DNA of 64,000 nucleotides from CAUZIZ01 sp965219005 (GTDB taxonomy: Bacteria; Acidobacteriota; UBA6911; RPQK01; JAJDTT01). The DNA lies in NCBI GenBank assembly GCA_965219005.1, contig CBDCMS010000003.1, positions 1,550,001 through 1,614,000 of the forward strand, read 5' to 3'. Each line of letters begins with the position of its first letter. The stretch's first letter is position 1. Shown here piece by piece: positions 8,927 to 18,003 of this stretch. The notes below the pieces were generated by a model, which saw only the letters and a list, made by a program, of their open reading frames with translations, ran no database searches and was not told the origin of the DNA. Made by a program: the position numbers and the translations under genes.

Positions 8927-10225
8927 ATGAATAGACGAGGCTTTCTAACAACCAGCTTGGCAGGTGCCGCCGCCAGCGTGGCAACGACGGGTGCCCGTGG
9001 GAAAAGTGTATCGGCCAACAACAAGGTCACCCTGGCCGTCATGGGTGTCCGAGGTCGCGGCAAACCCTTGATTCAATACTTCGGTCAGATGGCGGACGTC
9101 GACCTGAAGTACCTCTGCGACGTCGATCAGAACGTAGTGGAGCCGGCGATGAAGATCGCCGAAGAAGGTCAAGGCAAACGTCCCAAACTGGAGGAGGACA
9201 TCCGCCGGGTGCTGGACGATAAAGAGGTAGACGGGATCGTCATGGCGACCCCGCTTCATTGGCATGCTCCCGGAACCATTCTGGCCTGTCAGGCAGGCAA
9301 GGACGTCTACGTCGAGAAGCCCATCTCCCACAACCTGAGGGAAGGTCGGCTGATGGTCGAGGCGGCCCGAAAGCACAACCGAATCGTTCAGGTTGGCACC
9401 CAGGGACGCAGCAGGCCCAACACTCAAAAATTCATCGACTATGTCCACTCGGGTAAGCTCGGTGACGTGCACATGGTGAAGGTCTGGAACTGCCAGATGC
9501 GTCGCAACATCGGTTTCAAATCCGACGAGCCCGTCCCACCTGGAATCAACTATGACTTCTGGACGGGTCCCGTCCCCCAGCTTCCCTTCAACCGAAATCG
9601 CTTTCATGGCACAGTCAACTGGCACTGGCACTATGGTGCCGGCGATCTCGGAAACGATGGGATTCACTGGATGGACATTGGCCGTTGGGCCCTGGGTGTC
9701 GGCTACCCGAACGAGATCACCGGAATGGGACGCAAGCTCTACTTCGACGATGATCAGCAGACCCCTGACACGCAGGTCTTGACCTTCAACTACAAAGACA
9801 AGGTCTTGATGTACGAGCAGCGTCTCTGGAACACCTACCGAATGAACGGTGGCCAGAACGGTGTCGAGGTCTACGGAACCGGAGGAAAGATCGTCTGCGG
9901 CTACTTCGACGAAAGCCGCCGCTATGGCTATCGGATCTACGACGAGAAGGACCGGTTGATGCACTATGAACTGGCGGACGGGAAGGAAGCGAATCCTCAT
10001 TACGCTAGCTTCGTTGACCGCATACGCTCCCGAAAAACGCCGCCCGCTGAGGTCGAGGTAGGACATCTCTCGACCGCTCTCTGCCATCTCGGTAACACGG
10101 CGGGACGACTCAAACGGACTCTTCGTTTCAATCCTGAAACAGAGAGCTTTCTGGATGACGCCGAAGCCAACAAGTACCTGACTCGGGAATACCGGGAACA
10201 CTGGTCGAGCAAACCTTTCGTATAA
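8927..10225 (+). CDS. Gfo/Idh/MocA family oxidoreductase, Tat-exported
   Basis: NAD(P)-dependent dehydrogenase fold of the glucose-fructose oxidoreductase/inositol dehydrogenase/MocA family. A Tat-like signal is at the N terminus (MNRRGFLTTSLAGAAAS), so it is probably periplasmic and would carry its cofactor through the membrane. The Rossmann motif starts near residue 37 (LAVMGVRGRG). The conserved EKP motif (EKPISHN) is near residue 131, its lysine being the family catalytic lysine. A histidine-rich stretch (WHWHYGAGDLGNDGIHWMD, near 240) matches the metal/substrate region of exported members from Planctomycetes and Acidobacteria. GGAGGTG precedes the ATG. Probably acts on sugars; substrate unknown. 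Confidence 0.88.
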   Translation: MNRRGFLTTSLAGAAASVATTGARGKSVSANNKVTLAVMGVRGRGKPLIQYFGQMADVDLKYLCDVDQNVVEPAMKIAEEGQGKRPKLEEDIRRVLDDKEVDGIVMATPLHWHAPGTILACQAGKDVYVEKPISHNLREGRLMVEAARKHNRIVQVGTQGRSRPNTQKFIDYVHSGKLGDVHMVKVWNCQMRRNIGFKSDEPVPPGINYDFWTGPVPQLPFNRNRFHGTVNWHWHYGAGDLGNDGIHWMDIGRWALGVGYPNEITGMGRKLYFDDDQQTPDTQVLTFNYKDKVLMYEQRLWNTYRMNGGQNGVEVYGTGGKIVCGYFDESRRYGYRIYDEKDRLMHYELADGKEANPHYASFVDRIRSRKTPPAEVEVGHLSTALCHLGNTAGRLKRTLRFNPETESFLDDAEANKYLTREYREHWSSKPFV

Positions 10226-10307
10226 GGGTCCGCTCCAATGCCAGATTTCAGCTGCGCCGCCGATCCAACAGGCGGCGTTGCTGACTTCCGTGGAGAAACC
10301 TGATTCC

Positions 10308-11429
10308 ATGCTTAGCCATCACATGTCCCGGCGGCAGGCACTACTAGGCCTCTCAACTCTGGGAGTGGGCTCCCTGCGGTCGCTCCGAGCCAAGAGCACA
10401 CTCACTATCGGCGTACTGACGGAAGCCACTACAGGCTCTCACCTCTCTTCCTACCTGAAGGGTCTGGCGCGATGCCAGGGTGTGGCTAGAGTGGTTCTCT
10501 CCGACCCGTCCGGGAAGACATTCGAGGAAGCCGGGAGCCTGCTGAAGGAGCGTCTGGGCGCAACCTATCGGGATCACCAGGAACTGCTCCGGCGCGAGCA
10601 GCCCCGGCTGGCCGTTGTGACAATGGAAAGCCACCACGCCCCCCCAGCGATCGGGGACGCTCTGCAAAGCAGCTGCCATGTCCTGACTGAAAAACCCTCC
10701 TGCGTTCGTCTGGAAGACTTCGATTCTCTAGCTCGGATGGCCGACTCGCACGGGGTCCATTTGATGCTGTCGATGGCAACCCGAGTCAGTCTGGCGGTGC
10801 GCAAGGCCCGCAGCCTGGTCAAGGCCGGCTTCATCGGTAAGCCCTACTCAGCTACGATGGACTGGATTGCCGACCAGACCCGCCTGACGAGACCCGAGTA
10901 CCAGAAGTCCTGGCTTTCTTTCAAGAAACAGGCCGGGGGCGGAAAGCTCATTTTTCACGGGATTCACTATCTGGATGCCCTCCAGTATCTGCTGGACGAT
11001 CGAATCGTCCAGGTCTCCGCCCTCTGCGAAAACGTCGGCGGGCAGCCCATCGAGGTCGAAGACGCCGCGGTCGTCAGCTTCCGCTGCGGGAAGGGGCTAG
11101 TAGGCACTCTCAATACCGGATACTACCTGGATCGGGGCTATCAGAACCAGATAAGAGTCTGGGGCTCAGAGGGGTGGTTTCACCTGGACCTTCCCTCCGG
11201 CGAACCCTTGAAGTGGTACTCCACCCATTCCGAATCCCCTCGAGGAATCCAATCGTTTACCTACCAGGATGACCCCAACCTGTACAAGGTCATGGTTCAA
11301 GAGTCCATAGATGCGGCCCTGGGGCTTGTCCCCGCCCCCCTCACTACCCAGGACTCCCATCACGTGCTGAAGGTGATCTTCGCGGCTTATCGATCGGCCG
11401 AAACCAGCACCACACAAAGGGTTGTCTAG
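10308..11429 (+). CDS. Gfo/Idh/MocA family oxidoreductase
   Basis: Second, diverged member of the same dehydrogenase family. The ATG at 10308 sits 12 nt after GGAG and gives MLSHHMSRRQALLGLS, a Tat-like leader; another in-frame ATG lies five codons later, and the frame is open 10 codons further upstream. EKPSCVR near residue 127 is the EKP motif. The C-terminal alpha/beta domain runs from about residue 160 (GKPYSATMDWIADQT). Only about 37% the window of dinucleotide-binding glycine pattern is recognisable (TIGVLTEATTGSH), so cofactor binding is less certain than for its neighbour. The next gene's GTG start overlaps its stop codon. Confidence 0.8.
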   Translation: MLSHHMSRRQALLGLSTLGVGSLRSLRAKSTLTIGVLTEATTGSHLSSYLKGLARCQGVARVVLSDPSGKTFEEAGSLLKERLGATYRDHQELLRREQPRLAVVTMESHHAPPAIGDALQSSCHVLTEKPSCVRLEDFDSLARMADSHGVHLMLSMATRVSLAVRKARSLVKAGFIGKPYSATMDWIADQTRLTRPEYQKSWLSFKKQAGGGKLIFHGIHYLDALQYLLDDRIVQVSALCENVGGQPIEVEDAAVVSFRCGKGLVGTLNTGYYLDRGYQNQIRVWGSEGWFHLDLPSGEPLKWYSTHSESPRGIQSFTYQDDPNLYKVMVQESIDAALGLVPAPLTTQDSHHVLKVIFAAYRSAETSTTQRVV

Positions 11430-11962
11430 TGTGGATTGAAACCGGGAATAGAGCGATAAAATTCGGTCTGCCTACCGCCCTTTTCTTGATAGTCATTGCT
11501 TCGATCCAGATCGTCGATGGCGCGACCCGCTATGTCCAGGTCACCAGCCGGGTGGCGAACATCCGAAGCGCTCCCTCCACCCGTGCCCGCGTGGTAGCCA
11601 AGGCGAGGCGGGATGACGTGTTCCAACTAGAAGGGGGAAAGGGCAAGTGGTACGCGATCCATCTTTTTTCGGGCGGAAGCCGTTATCTCTACAAGTCTAT
11701 AGCCGATCCTATCCCCTATACTCCGGAGATTCCGGAGCAACTCTCGACCAGACGGGAGATTTTCAAGGCCTGGCAAGAGGCGCAAGAGCGGGCCCGAAGG
11801 GAAGCAGCTCAAAGGTACCCACCCGAAAGCAACCCCAGCAGGAATCTCCAGCGCGACCAGCTTCTTAACGATCGGTATAAGTTGAAGGTGATGCACGATT
11901 TCGAGGTGCAACCTGCGATTCACCGGAGAATCGTCCTCGAAGGATTCCAGAAGGGTTGGTAG
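11429..11962 (+). CDS. exported bacterial SH3-domain protein
   Basis: Protein of 177 residues with an N-terminal hydrophobic signal or anchor (about residues 12-31) and one bacterial SH3 (SH3b) domain: TRYVQVTSRVANIRSAPST begins at residue 33, with the common NIRSAPS pattern followed by GKGKWYAIHLFSGGSRYLYKS. The remainder is charged and helical (residues ~100-140) with no recognised domain. SH3b domains usually bind cell-wall peptides. The GTG start overlaps the preceding TAG (TAGTG), which suggests translational coupling with the Gfo/Idh/MocA gene. Role unknown. Confidence 0.72.
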   Translation: MWIETGNRAIKFGLPTALFLIVIASIQIVDGATRYVQVTSRVANIRSAPSTRARVVAKARRDDVFQLEGGKGKWYAIHLFSGGSRYLYKSIADPIPYTPEIPEQLSTRREIFKAWQEAQERARREAAQRYPPESNPSRNLQRDQLLNDRYKLKVMHDFEVQPAIHRRIVLEGFQKGW

Positions 11963-12020
11963 ACGAGACCCTTAGAATCGCTAGTTTATTCCATTCATTC
12001 CAATCAGATAGGAGAAACCT

Positions 12021-12767
12021 ATGGCGCTCAACCAGCAGCAAGAGCAGATGTGTCAGCAAACGAAGTGGGACTTTTCGGACCTGAAAGCGCTTTTTTTGAA
12101 CTGCACCCTGAAGAAGTCACCGGAACTCTCGCATACTCAGGGCCTGATCGAGATCTCGAAGGCGATCATGGAGAAGAGCGGGGTAGCAGTGGAGGTGCTT
12201 AGGCCAGTCGACTACAACCTGGCTACCGGAGTGTGGCCTGACATGACCGAACACGGCTGGGATCAGGACGACTGGCCCGAAATCTACAAGAAGGTCGAAG
12301 AAGCCCACATACTGGTGCTCACTTCTTCGATCTGGCTGGGAGAGAAGACCTCGATCTGCACTCAGGTAGTGGAGCGGCTCTACGCCAATTCGCACATCTT
12401 GAATGACGAAGGGCAATATGCGTACTACGGCAGAGTAGGCGGCTGCCTGATCACAGGCAACGAAGACGGCGCCAAGCACTGCTCCATGAACATCCTCTAT
12501 TCGCTGCAGCATCTCGGCTATGTCATCCCACCACAGGCGGATGCGGCCTGGCTAGGCGAAGCCGGCCCCGGACCCTCTTATCTGGACCCCGGCTCCGGAG
12601 GTCCTGAAAACGATTTCACGAATCGTAACACGACCTTCATGACCTGGAACCTCATGCATCTGGCCCGAATGCTCAAGGACGCCGGAGGCATTCCGATCCA
12701 TGGAAACCAGCGCTCGGCCTGGGACGCCGGCTGCCGATTCGATTACCCTAATCCAGAACACCGTTAG
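12021..12767 (+). CDS. flavodoxin-fold NAD(P)H-dependent oxidoreductase
   Basis: Cytoplasmic flavoprotein of the NADPH-dependent FMN reductase/flavodoxin-fold group. After a charged leader, LKALFLNCTLKKSPELSHTQ (about residues 22-41) is the FMN-phosphate loop region, followed by an alpha/beta pattern (VAVEVLRPVDYN; HILVLTSSIWLGEKTS near 95-110, the second FMN loop; GGCLITGNEDGAKHC near 140). Length (248 aa) is slightly above the usual ~200. AGGAGA precedes the ATG. It stands alone between the SH3 gene and a repeat region; the physiological electron acceptor is not evident. Confidence 0.83.
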   Translation: MALNQQQEQMCQQTKWDFSDLKALFLNCTLKKSPELSHTQGLIEISKAIMEKSGVAVEVLRPVDYNLATGVWPDMTEHGWDQDDWPEIYKKVEEAHILVLTSSIWLGEKTSICTQVVERLYANSHILNDEGQYAYYGRVGGCLITGNEDGAKHCSMNILYSLQHLGYVIPPQADAAWLGEAGPGPSYLDPGSGGPENDFTNRNTTFMTWNLMHLARMLKDAGGIPIHGNQRSAWDAGCRFDYPNPEHR

Positions 12768-12813
12768 CCTGACGCCGGCGCCGACTGCTCCCGTGGATCA
12801 AGGTGCACTTCAC

Positions 12814-13058
12814 CTACGCCGAAGGCGTTGTTGCGTGTAGCCCAGGGTTGCAATGCGAAGCGAGCTACCCTGGGTTCAGGTTGGCGCTGTCTCTTCTACA
12901 CTGAAAGTGTTGTTGCCAAAACGTTACCTAGGTATCGAGAGCCACATTGCGGCAATAACCCCGTTGGGGTAAGGCATTTTCTCGAGATCGACCTGGACCC
13001 AGGGTAGCTCGCTTCGCATTGCAACCCTGGGCTACACGCAATAACGCCTTTGGCGTAA
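12814..13058. repeat. long inverted repeat built of hairpin units
   Basis: Two ~67-bp arms (12814-12880 and 12992-13058) are nearly perfect inverted copies, sharing a core such as GTAGCCCAGGGTTGCAATG. Between them lie two further facing units (near 12901-12920 and 12944-12972) of the form stem-loop-stem followed by TT(A/G)TTGCC, whose stems differ in sequence but keep pairing. A related but shorter unit pair lies at 56878-56928. No gene is present in 12768-13168 apart from this element. It looks like a non-autonomous palindromic element. Confidence 0.75.
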
Positions 13059-13168
13059 AGAGGCTGGTGTTTCTCCCTGTGTCAGAGAGCAGATTGATAG
13101 AAAGGACGAGCTTCTGGTAGGGTAGTGCAAGCTCAGTTTTGCACTTATCGGACAGGAGAGTTCCCAGG

Positions 13169-14149
13169 ATGGAAGGCCTTCGATCGAAAGAATCAAGCCT
13201 TCTGGCTCAGAGTTCGATCTTTGCGGGCCTGGGTCTCTTTCTTGCTCTCTCACCAATCTGGGCCCAGGTAGGGGAACCCGTACACCCCGAGATTCTTTCG
13301 ATTTTCCCTTTGGGTGGCCAACCGGGCGCAGAGCTCCAGGCAACATTTCGAGGCCACGCTCTGGATGGGACCTATGCCCTCTGGTTCGACTCTCAACAAC
13401 TAGCGGCTCGAGTGCTCCATCTAAAAACAGAGAAGCGCCCTGATGCGTCAGCCAAGAAACGCAACAGTGAGGACTCCTCGGAAGCACCGATCCACGTCCT
13501 GAAGCTAGCCTTTCAGATCCCTGACCAGGCGACCTTGGGAGCTCATCCTGTCAGAGTCCTCACTCCAGGAGGAATCTCGAACCTGCGGACCCTCTGGGTC
13601 CATGCGAAGCCCTCTTTCCTGGAGGCCGATGGTTCCCACGAAATTCCAATGAAGGCACAGCCGCTGGGCTCCGATCGACCAGTCGTTCATGGAACCATCA
13701 GCAGGAAAGGTGAAGTCGATTACTATGCCTTTGAGGCGCTAAAGGACGAGACCCTCTGGTTCGAAGTCTTTTCGAGTCCGGCGATGGATCCCGCTCTCGC
13801 CCTCTACCAGCCTACCGGGAGCTGGTTCAAACCTGATCGCCCCAAGAGAGTGGCCTTCAACGACGAACCCATTGCGTACCCAGAACTGAGCACGGATCCG
13901 ATCCTGACTCATCGGTTCGAGACCAGCGGTAGATACCTTGTGCGGGTAAGCGGCTTTCTCGGCGAAGGAGGACTCGACCACCAGTACCTGCTGAAAACAG
14001 CGCGGAATGCTACAGGGTCCAAGGGGTCGAGAAACGGCGGCTCCGAAGCTCGACGTTCGGACCCGGAGATCTGGCAGGAGCGCACCTGGAAACGGCCGCT
14101 GCGGCAGGACCGGATGAAGATTCTGCGCTCTCGCCTGGTGGCGTCTTAA
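13169..14149 (+). CDS. secreted PPC-like domain protein, N-terminal part (ends at in-frame TAA)
   Basis: Start at the ATG after AGGAGAG gives an N-terminal hydrophobic signal (LLAQSSIFAGLGLFLALSP, then WAQ). Residues ~35-65 look like an IPT/TIG-type Ig domain (ILSIFPLGGQPGAELQATF). Residues ~175-290 resemble the pre-peptidase C-terminal (PPC) fold (GTISRKGEVDYYAFEALKDE). Reading stops at TAA 14147-14149, but the same frame stays open directly afterwards to 15004 and continues the expected domain series. It is therefore probably the first half of one protein of about 611 aa. Such proteins commonly precede DUF1549/DUF1553 genes; the role is unknown. Confidence 0.7.
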   Translation: MEGLRSKESSLLAQSSIFAGLGLFLALSPIWAQVGEPVHPEILSIFPLGGQPGAELQATFRGHALDGTYALWFDSQQLAARVLHLKTEKRPDASAKKRNSEDSSEAPIHVLKLAFQIPDQATLGAHPVRVLTPGGISNLRTLWVHAKPSFLEADGSHEIPMKAQPLGSDRPVVHGTISRKGEVDYYAFEALKDETLWFEVFSSPAMDPALALYQPTGSWFKPDRPKRVAFNDEPIAYPELSTDPILTHRFETSGRYLVRVSGFLGEGGLDHQYLLKTARNATGSKGSRNGGSEARRSDPEIWQERTWKRPLRQDRMKILRSRLVAS

Positions 14150-14176
14150 ACTGTTCCGGGCCCGGTCGACATTCCA

Positions 14177-15004
14177 GTGATAGACCTGGATGCCGAACCG
14201 GTCAGCACTTCTGAAGGTCCCCGCCGCGTAGCCCTTCCCTCACTGTTGACAGGAACCATTGATCCTCCTGGAGACATCGATCGTGTGAGCTTTTCCGCTC
14301 AGATTGGAGACGGAATCGCATTGGAGGTCGAAACTCCAAACAAGACTATTCCTCTGTTCAATCCCTACCTCAGAATCCACGACGACCAGGGGATAGAGGT
14401 GCTTACAAACGTGCACTCGACCCGCAACGGAAACAACGATATCTCCAAACAGATCCAGCCCAAGACGATCCATTCGTTTCCACGGGCCGGTGACTTCACC
14501 CTGGAGATCCGGGACATTACTTCGAGTTACGGCGACGCCAGCATGGCTTATAGGGTCTTCCTCCGGCCCCAGGTACCCCATATGGGGCAGATTCATGTGG
14601 CCGAGAGCCACCTCAACCTGGAGACGGGTCGAGCCAGCAAGCTAAGCGTCATTACCGACCAGGAGGAAGGCTTCCAGGGCTACGTGATCTTGACGATCGA
14701 AGGGCTTCCAGAGGGTGTGGAAGTCCACACTGCTACTGAAGTGGAGCCGGACCAACCCCCCGGCAGGAATAGGGGCAAGCAGGAACGATACGTGTCGAAG
14801 AGTCGCAAAGCCACCTTCGTTTTCGTGGTCGCGGAGGATGCTCCCACAACCCGCACACCGGTGACGTCACGAATCGTGGCCCGGCCGGTCGGAGAGAGCA
14901 GATTGGGAAGTGCCACCCCGGTACAGGATTTGCTCATCATGGTAATCAAGCCCGCACAATCGTCTCCCGAAGACGAAATGAGGGTCGCTACAAACCTTGA
15001 GTGA
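14177..15004 (+). CDS. PPC-like secreted protein, C-terminal part
   Basis: Same reading frame as the preceding gene fragment, separated only by a TAA. The first possible start is a GTG at 14177 without a Shine-Dalgarno sequence and without any signal peptide, so an independent product would stay in the cytoplasm although the domains look extracellular. It contains another PPC-like domain (LTGTIDPPGDIDRVSFSAQ near residue 20, and AGDFTLEIRDITSSYGDAS near 105) and a C-terminal beta-rich region. It ends 10 bp before the next ATG. Most simply it is the downstream half of a gene broken by a nonsense change or by a sequence error. Confidence 0.6.
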   Translation: MIDLDAEPVSTSEGPRRVALPSLLTGTIDPPGDIDRVSFSAQIGDGIALEVETPNKTIPLFNPYLRIHDDQGIEVLTNVHSTRNGNNDISKQIQPKTIHSFPRAGDFTLEIRDITSSYGDASMAYRVFLRPQVPHMGQIHVAESHLNLETGRASKLSVITDQEEGFQGYVILTIEGLPEGVEVHTATEVEPDQPPGRNRGKQERYVSKSRKATFVFVVAEDAPTTRTPVTSRIVARPVGESRLGSATPVQDLLIMVIKPAQSSPEDEMRVATNLE

Positions 15005-15014
15005 AGGGACGGCG

Positions 15015-17675
15015 ATGGACAATCTCCAGTCGGAACTTCGTGCTCACTGTCCCCAGTGCGTCCACCCCCAGTGCTTCCACCCGTGGAATGCGATCAGCAG
15101 CCGTCTGGTCCTGGTGCTGACCGGACTCCTCCTTTGGTTCATCCTGCCGTCGCTACAGCTTCGAGCTATCTCTGCTTCCTCCACCAAAGCGATTGGCAGG
15201 ACCTCGTCGGACGGTTTGATCTCGATACGGCTGGTGCCGGAAACCCCAACCCTAAGGGGGAAGGGCTCAACCCAGCAGTTCGCTGTGTTGGCCCGTTTCT
15301 CCGACGGGGAAGAGCGAGACCTGACCTCAGAGGCCCGGTTCTCGCTCGCGAATCCAAAAACAGCAAAACTAATGGCTGCGGGACGAATCCAGTCCGTCTC
15401 TGATGGTGAAACCGAAGTGATAGCCGAGGTAGAAGAACACCGGGCAGAGACGATCCTACGGGTCGAGGACTCGAGCTTGGTGCCTGCGTTCAGTTTCGAG
15501 CGAAGCATTGGAGGAGTTCTCACCCGCCGCGGCTGCAACGGAAGGGAATGTCATGGCGGCGTGAAAGGACAAGGCGGACTCAAGCTCTCCGTGAACGCTG
15601 CTCATCCGCGCCAGGACTACCAGTGGATCGTAAAGGGAGGAGTGTTTCAGGTCTTGACGGATGAGCCTGGCGAACCCATCGTGTCCCGCATCAATCTCGA
15701 GAATCCGGCAGAAAGCAGGTTGCTCCTGAAACCGACTCTGAGCATTCCCCACGGAGGTGGACTCCGGTTGGAGAAGGAGTCCGACGGCTACAGAGCGATC
15801 CTGGAATGGATTCGTCGAGGAGCAGCCTTCGGAGAAGAAGGTGAGCTGGCCCGTCCTAAAGTGGTGAGACTCGAGGTCCCAACCAAGGGTGCGCTCTTAG
15901 AAATGGGACAGACTCGGCAACTGATCGTGACGGGTGTCCTTTCCGACGACAGCAACGAAGATCTCACACATCGGGTGCACTACGAGTCAAGCACCCCCGG
16001 CGTGGCCACGGTTTCCTCAACCGGCTTGCTTACGGCACGCGGTTCTGGAGAGACCACGGTCAAAATCAGAGGCGCTGGCTACGAGACCGGTATCGGCATC
16101 GGTGTCGTCGGTGCCCCAGTGGCCAACTATCCGAGGGTGACGAGTCGGAATTTCATTGATGAGAGGATCTTTGGCAAGCTCCGCCGGTTCAACATCATCC
16201 CTTCCCGGCTGTCTGAGGATGGAGAGTTTTTGCGGCGGGTCTGCCTCGACCTTACCGGCAGCCTTCCCCCACCCAATCGGGTGCGAGAGTTTCTGACGGA
16301 CCGCGACCCCGGGAAACGGGAAAAACTAGTCGAGGTCTTGCTTGCTTCTCCTGAGTACGTCGACTACTGGACTTTCCGCTTTGCCGATCTGTTCCGGGTG
16401 GCCGTTTTCGCCGTGGGCATCAATCCCAAATGGACCCAGGACTATTGGGAATGGATTCGAGACGCTCTGGAGCGTAATCGGCCCTACGACGAGTGGGTCC
16501 GGGAACGCATTGCGGCTCAGGGTTACAGTCCTCCCTCACGCCACTATCTCCCCTATCTGGTCATCCCACCCCCGGAGAACATGATGGGGGAACAGGTTCG
16601 GGTGTTCATGGGTAGGCGGCTGGACTGTGCGCAGTGTCATGATCACCCATACGAACCCTGGAGCCAGGATCAGTTCTGGGGATTGACGGCCTTCTTCGGC
16701 TCTATGTTCAAGCTGGGCGGAAACCCCCAATCGGTTATTTTCGACCACCCCGGCGGCAAGGAAATCGCCGCGGACGTGCCCAGCCTGGTCGACTTGCGCG
16801 TCCTCCACCCGCGGACAAAGCAGGAGGTGCAGCCCACATTGCTCGATGGCACTCTCGTGCCCTACACCCAGCGAAACTTTCCGCGCGGGGATCTGGCCCA
16901 ATGGATGACCTCACATGACTACTTTGCCGAAGCCTCCGTGAACCGCATCTGGAGCTATTTCTTCGGCCGGGGCATCGTTGATCCCGTGGACGACTTCGGG
17001 AGCAACAACCCCGCCACCCACCCCGAGCTCTTGAAGCACCTGGCCAAGGACTTCTCCGAGAACGGATATGACCTGCGGCGGCTGTTTCGCCTGATCGTCA
17101 ACTCACGTACATATCAGCTCTCCAGCAACACGAACGACACCAACAGGGAAGACCGTGTCAACTACTCCCATGCCCTGCCCCGACCCCTCGACGCCGAAGT
17201 CCTGTTGGACGCCATCTGCGACGTCACCGGTGTCGCCGAGATCTTCAGCACTTCCCTTCCCGATGCAAATCAGGCTGGAGGTACGGCACCCCGGGGAACA
17301 CGTGCGGTGCAGCTGAAGGAGACGGACATCTACTACTCAACTTTTCTGGACCTCTACGGACGCCCGAACCGATTCTCGGTGCCCGAACGAGATGCCAACC
17401 CCAACCTGAGCCAGGCGCTCCACCTGTTGGTAGGATCAACCTATAACGACAAGCTCTGGGCCGATGGCGCCAGGGTATACGAAATGAATCAGGCTGGTAC
17501 GGACAACCGAGAGATCATCGAAACACTCTATCTGGCTGGTTTGAGCCGCTTTCCCCTTCAGCAGGAGATGGAAGAGCTGGAAAGGCTGATCGAACAAACT
17601 CCCGAACGGGAGCAGGGGCTTCGTGATCTGCAGTGGGCCCTCGTCAGCTCCAGGGAATTCGCAGAAAACCACTGA
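15015..17675 (+). CDS. Big2-DUF1549-DUF1553 cytochrome-like surface protein
   Basis: Protein of 886 aa, started at the ATG after AAGGG rather than at a TTG six codons earlier. An N-terminal hydrophobic segment lies near residues 31-50. A Big2-like Ig domain follows (about 70-150), then a CX4CH motif (C174, C179, H180 in CNGRECHGG), a second Big2-like domain (~290-360), DUF1549 (from about 375, LDLTGSLPPP) with a CXXCH motif (CAQCHDHP near 538), and DUF1553 (from ~635, ASVNRIWSYFFGRGIV). Both Cys motifs resemble c-type haem sites. It sits between the PPC protein and the DUF1501 protein, the usual partner. Biochemical function is unknown in this family. Confidence 0.85.
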   Translation: MDNLQSELRAHCPQCVHPQCFHPWNAISSRLVLVLTGLLLWFILPSLQLRAISASSTKAIGRTSSDGLISIRLVPETPTLRGKGSTQQFAVLARFSDGEERDLTSEARFSLANPKTAKLMAAGRIQSVSDGETEVIAEVEEHRAETILRVEDSSLVPAFSFERSIGGVLTRRGCNGRECHGGVKGQGGLKLSVNAAHPRQDYQWIVKGGVFQVLTDEPGEPIVSRINLENPAESRLLLKPTLSIPHGGGLRLEKESDGYRAILEWIRRGAAFGEEGELARPKVVRLEVPTKGALLEMGQTRQLIVTGVLSDDSNEDLTHRVHYESSTPGVATVSSTGLLTARGSGETTVKIRGAGYETGIGIGVVGAPVANYPRVTSRNFIDERIFGKLRRFNIIPSRLSEDGEFLRRVCLDLTGSLPPPNRVREFLTDRDPGKREKLVEVLLASPEYVDYWTFRFADLFRVAVFAVGINPKWTQDYWEWIRDALERNRPYDEWVRERIAAQGYSPPSRHYLPYLVIPPPENMMGEQVRVFMGRRLDCAQCHDHPYEPWSQDQFWGLTAFFGSMFKLGGNPQSVIFDHPGGKEIAADVPSLVDLRVLHPRTKQEVQPTLLDGTLVPYTQRNFPRGDLAQWMTSHDYFAEASVNRIWSYFFGRGIVDPVDDFGSNNPATHPELLKHLAKDFSENGYDLRRLFRLIVNSRTYQLSSNTNDTNREDRVNYSHALPRPLDAEVLLDAICDVTGVAEIFSTSLPDANQAGGTAPRGTRAVQLKETDIYYSTFLDLYGRPNRFSVPERDANPNLSQALHLLVGSTYNDKLWADGARVYEMNQAGTDNREIIETLYLAGLSRFPLQQEMEELERLIEQTPEREQGLRDLQWALVSSREFAENH

Positions 17676-17742
17676 ACTAGTAAGTAGCGAGCGACCTCAT
17701 ACCGCCGAGAAACACTGACCTATAGGGCAAAAGCACCGTCCA

Positions 17743-18003
17743 GGAAGGCCGCTTCAGCGGCCTCGCGCGAAGCGCAATAGCCCCGGTGTTTACGCCGGGG
17801 TAACCCGGTCTCCTACCCCTTCTGAGGGCCGTTCACGGTCCTTCTCGAGTGGCGGCTTTAGCCATCGTTGCCCGGAGCCTGGCTAAAGCCTCTGTTCAAG
17901 AAGGCCCCTGAAGGGGCCTCAAGAAGGGTGTAGTGCCGACCAACCCCGGCGTAAACGCCGGGGCTATTGCGCTTTGCGCCAGACCGCTGAAGCGGCCTCG
18001 TGG
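17743..18003. repeat. nested palindromic repeat element
   Basis: Outer arms at about 17745-17810 and 17940-18000 are inverted copies (AGGCCGCTTCAGCGGCCT, GCGCAATAGCCCCGG). Inside are several independent perfect or near-perfect palindromes: CCCCGGTGTTTACGCCGGGG, GGCCGTTCACGGTCC, GGCTTTAGCC with its partner GGCTAAAGCC, and AGGCCCCTGAAGGGGCCT. The 17676-18145 gap has no other content that I can identify apart from a GGAG site before the next start. The element resembles the short palindromic repeats common in Acidobacteria and Verrucomicrobia, but it is not the same sequence as the 12814-13058 element. Confidence 0.78.

Noticed and set aside
8945..10309. 454-aa open frame on the minus strand opposite the first Gfo/Idh/MocA gene
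   Set aside because: It is the mirror of a strongly supported gene with Rossmann and EKP motifs, has no ribosome site or known domain, and its composition follows the antisense codon pattern.
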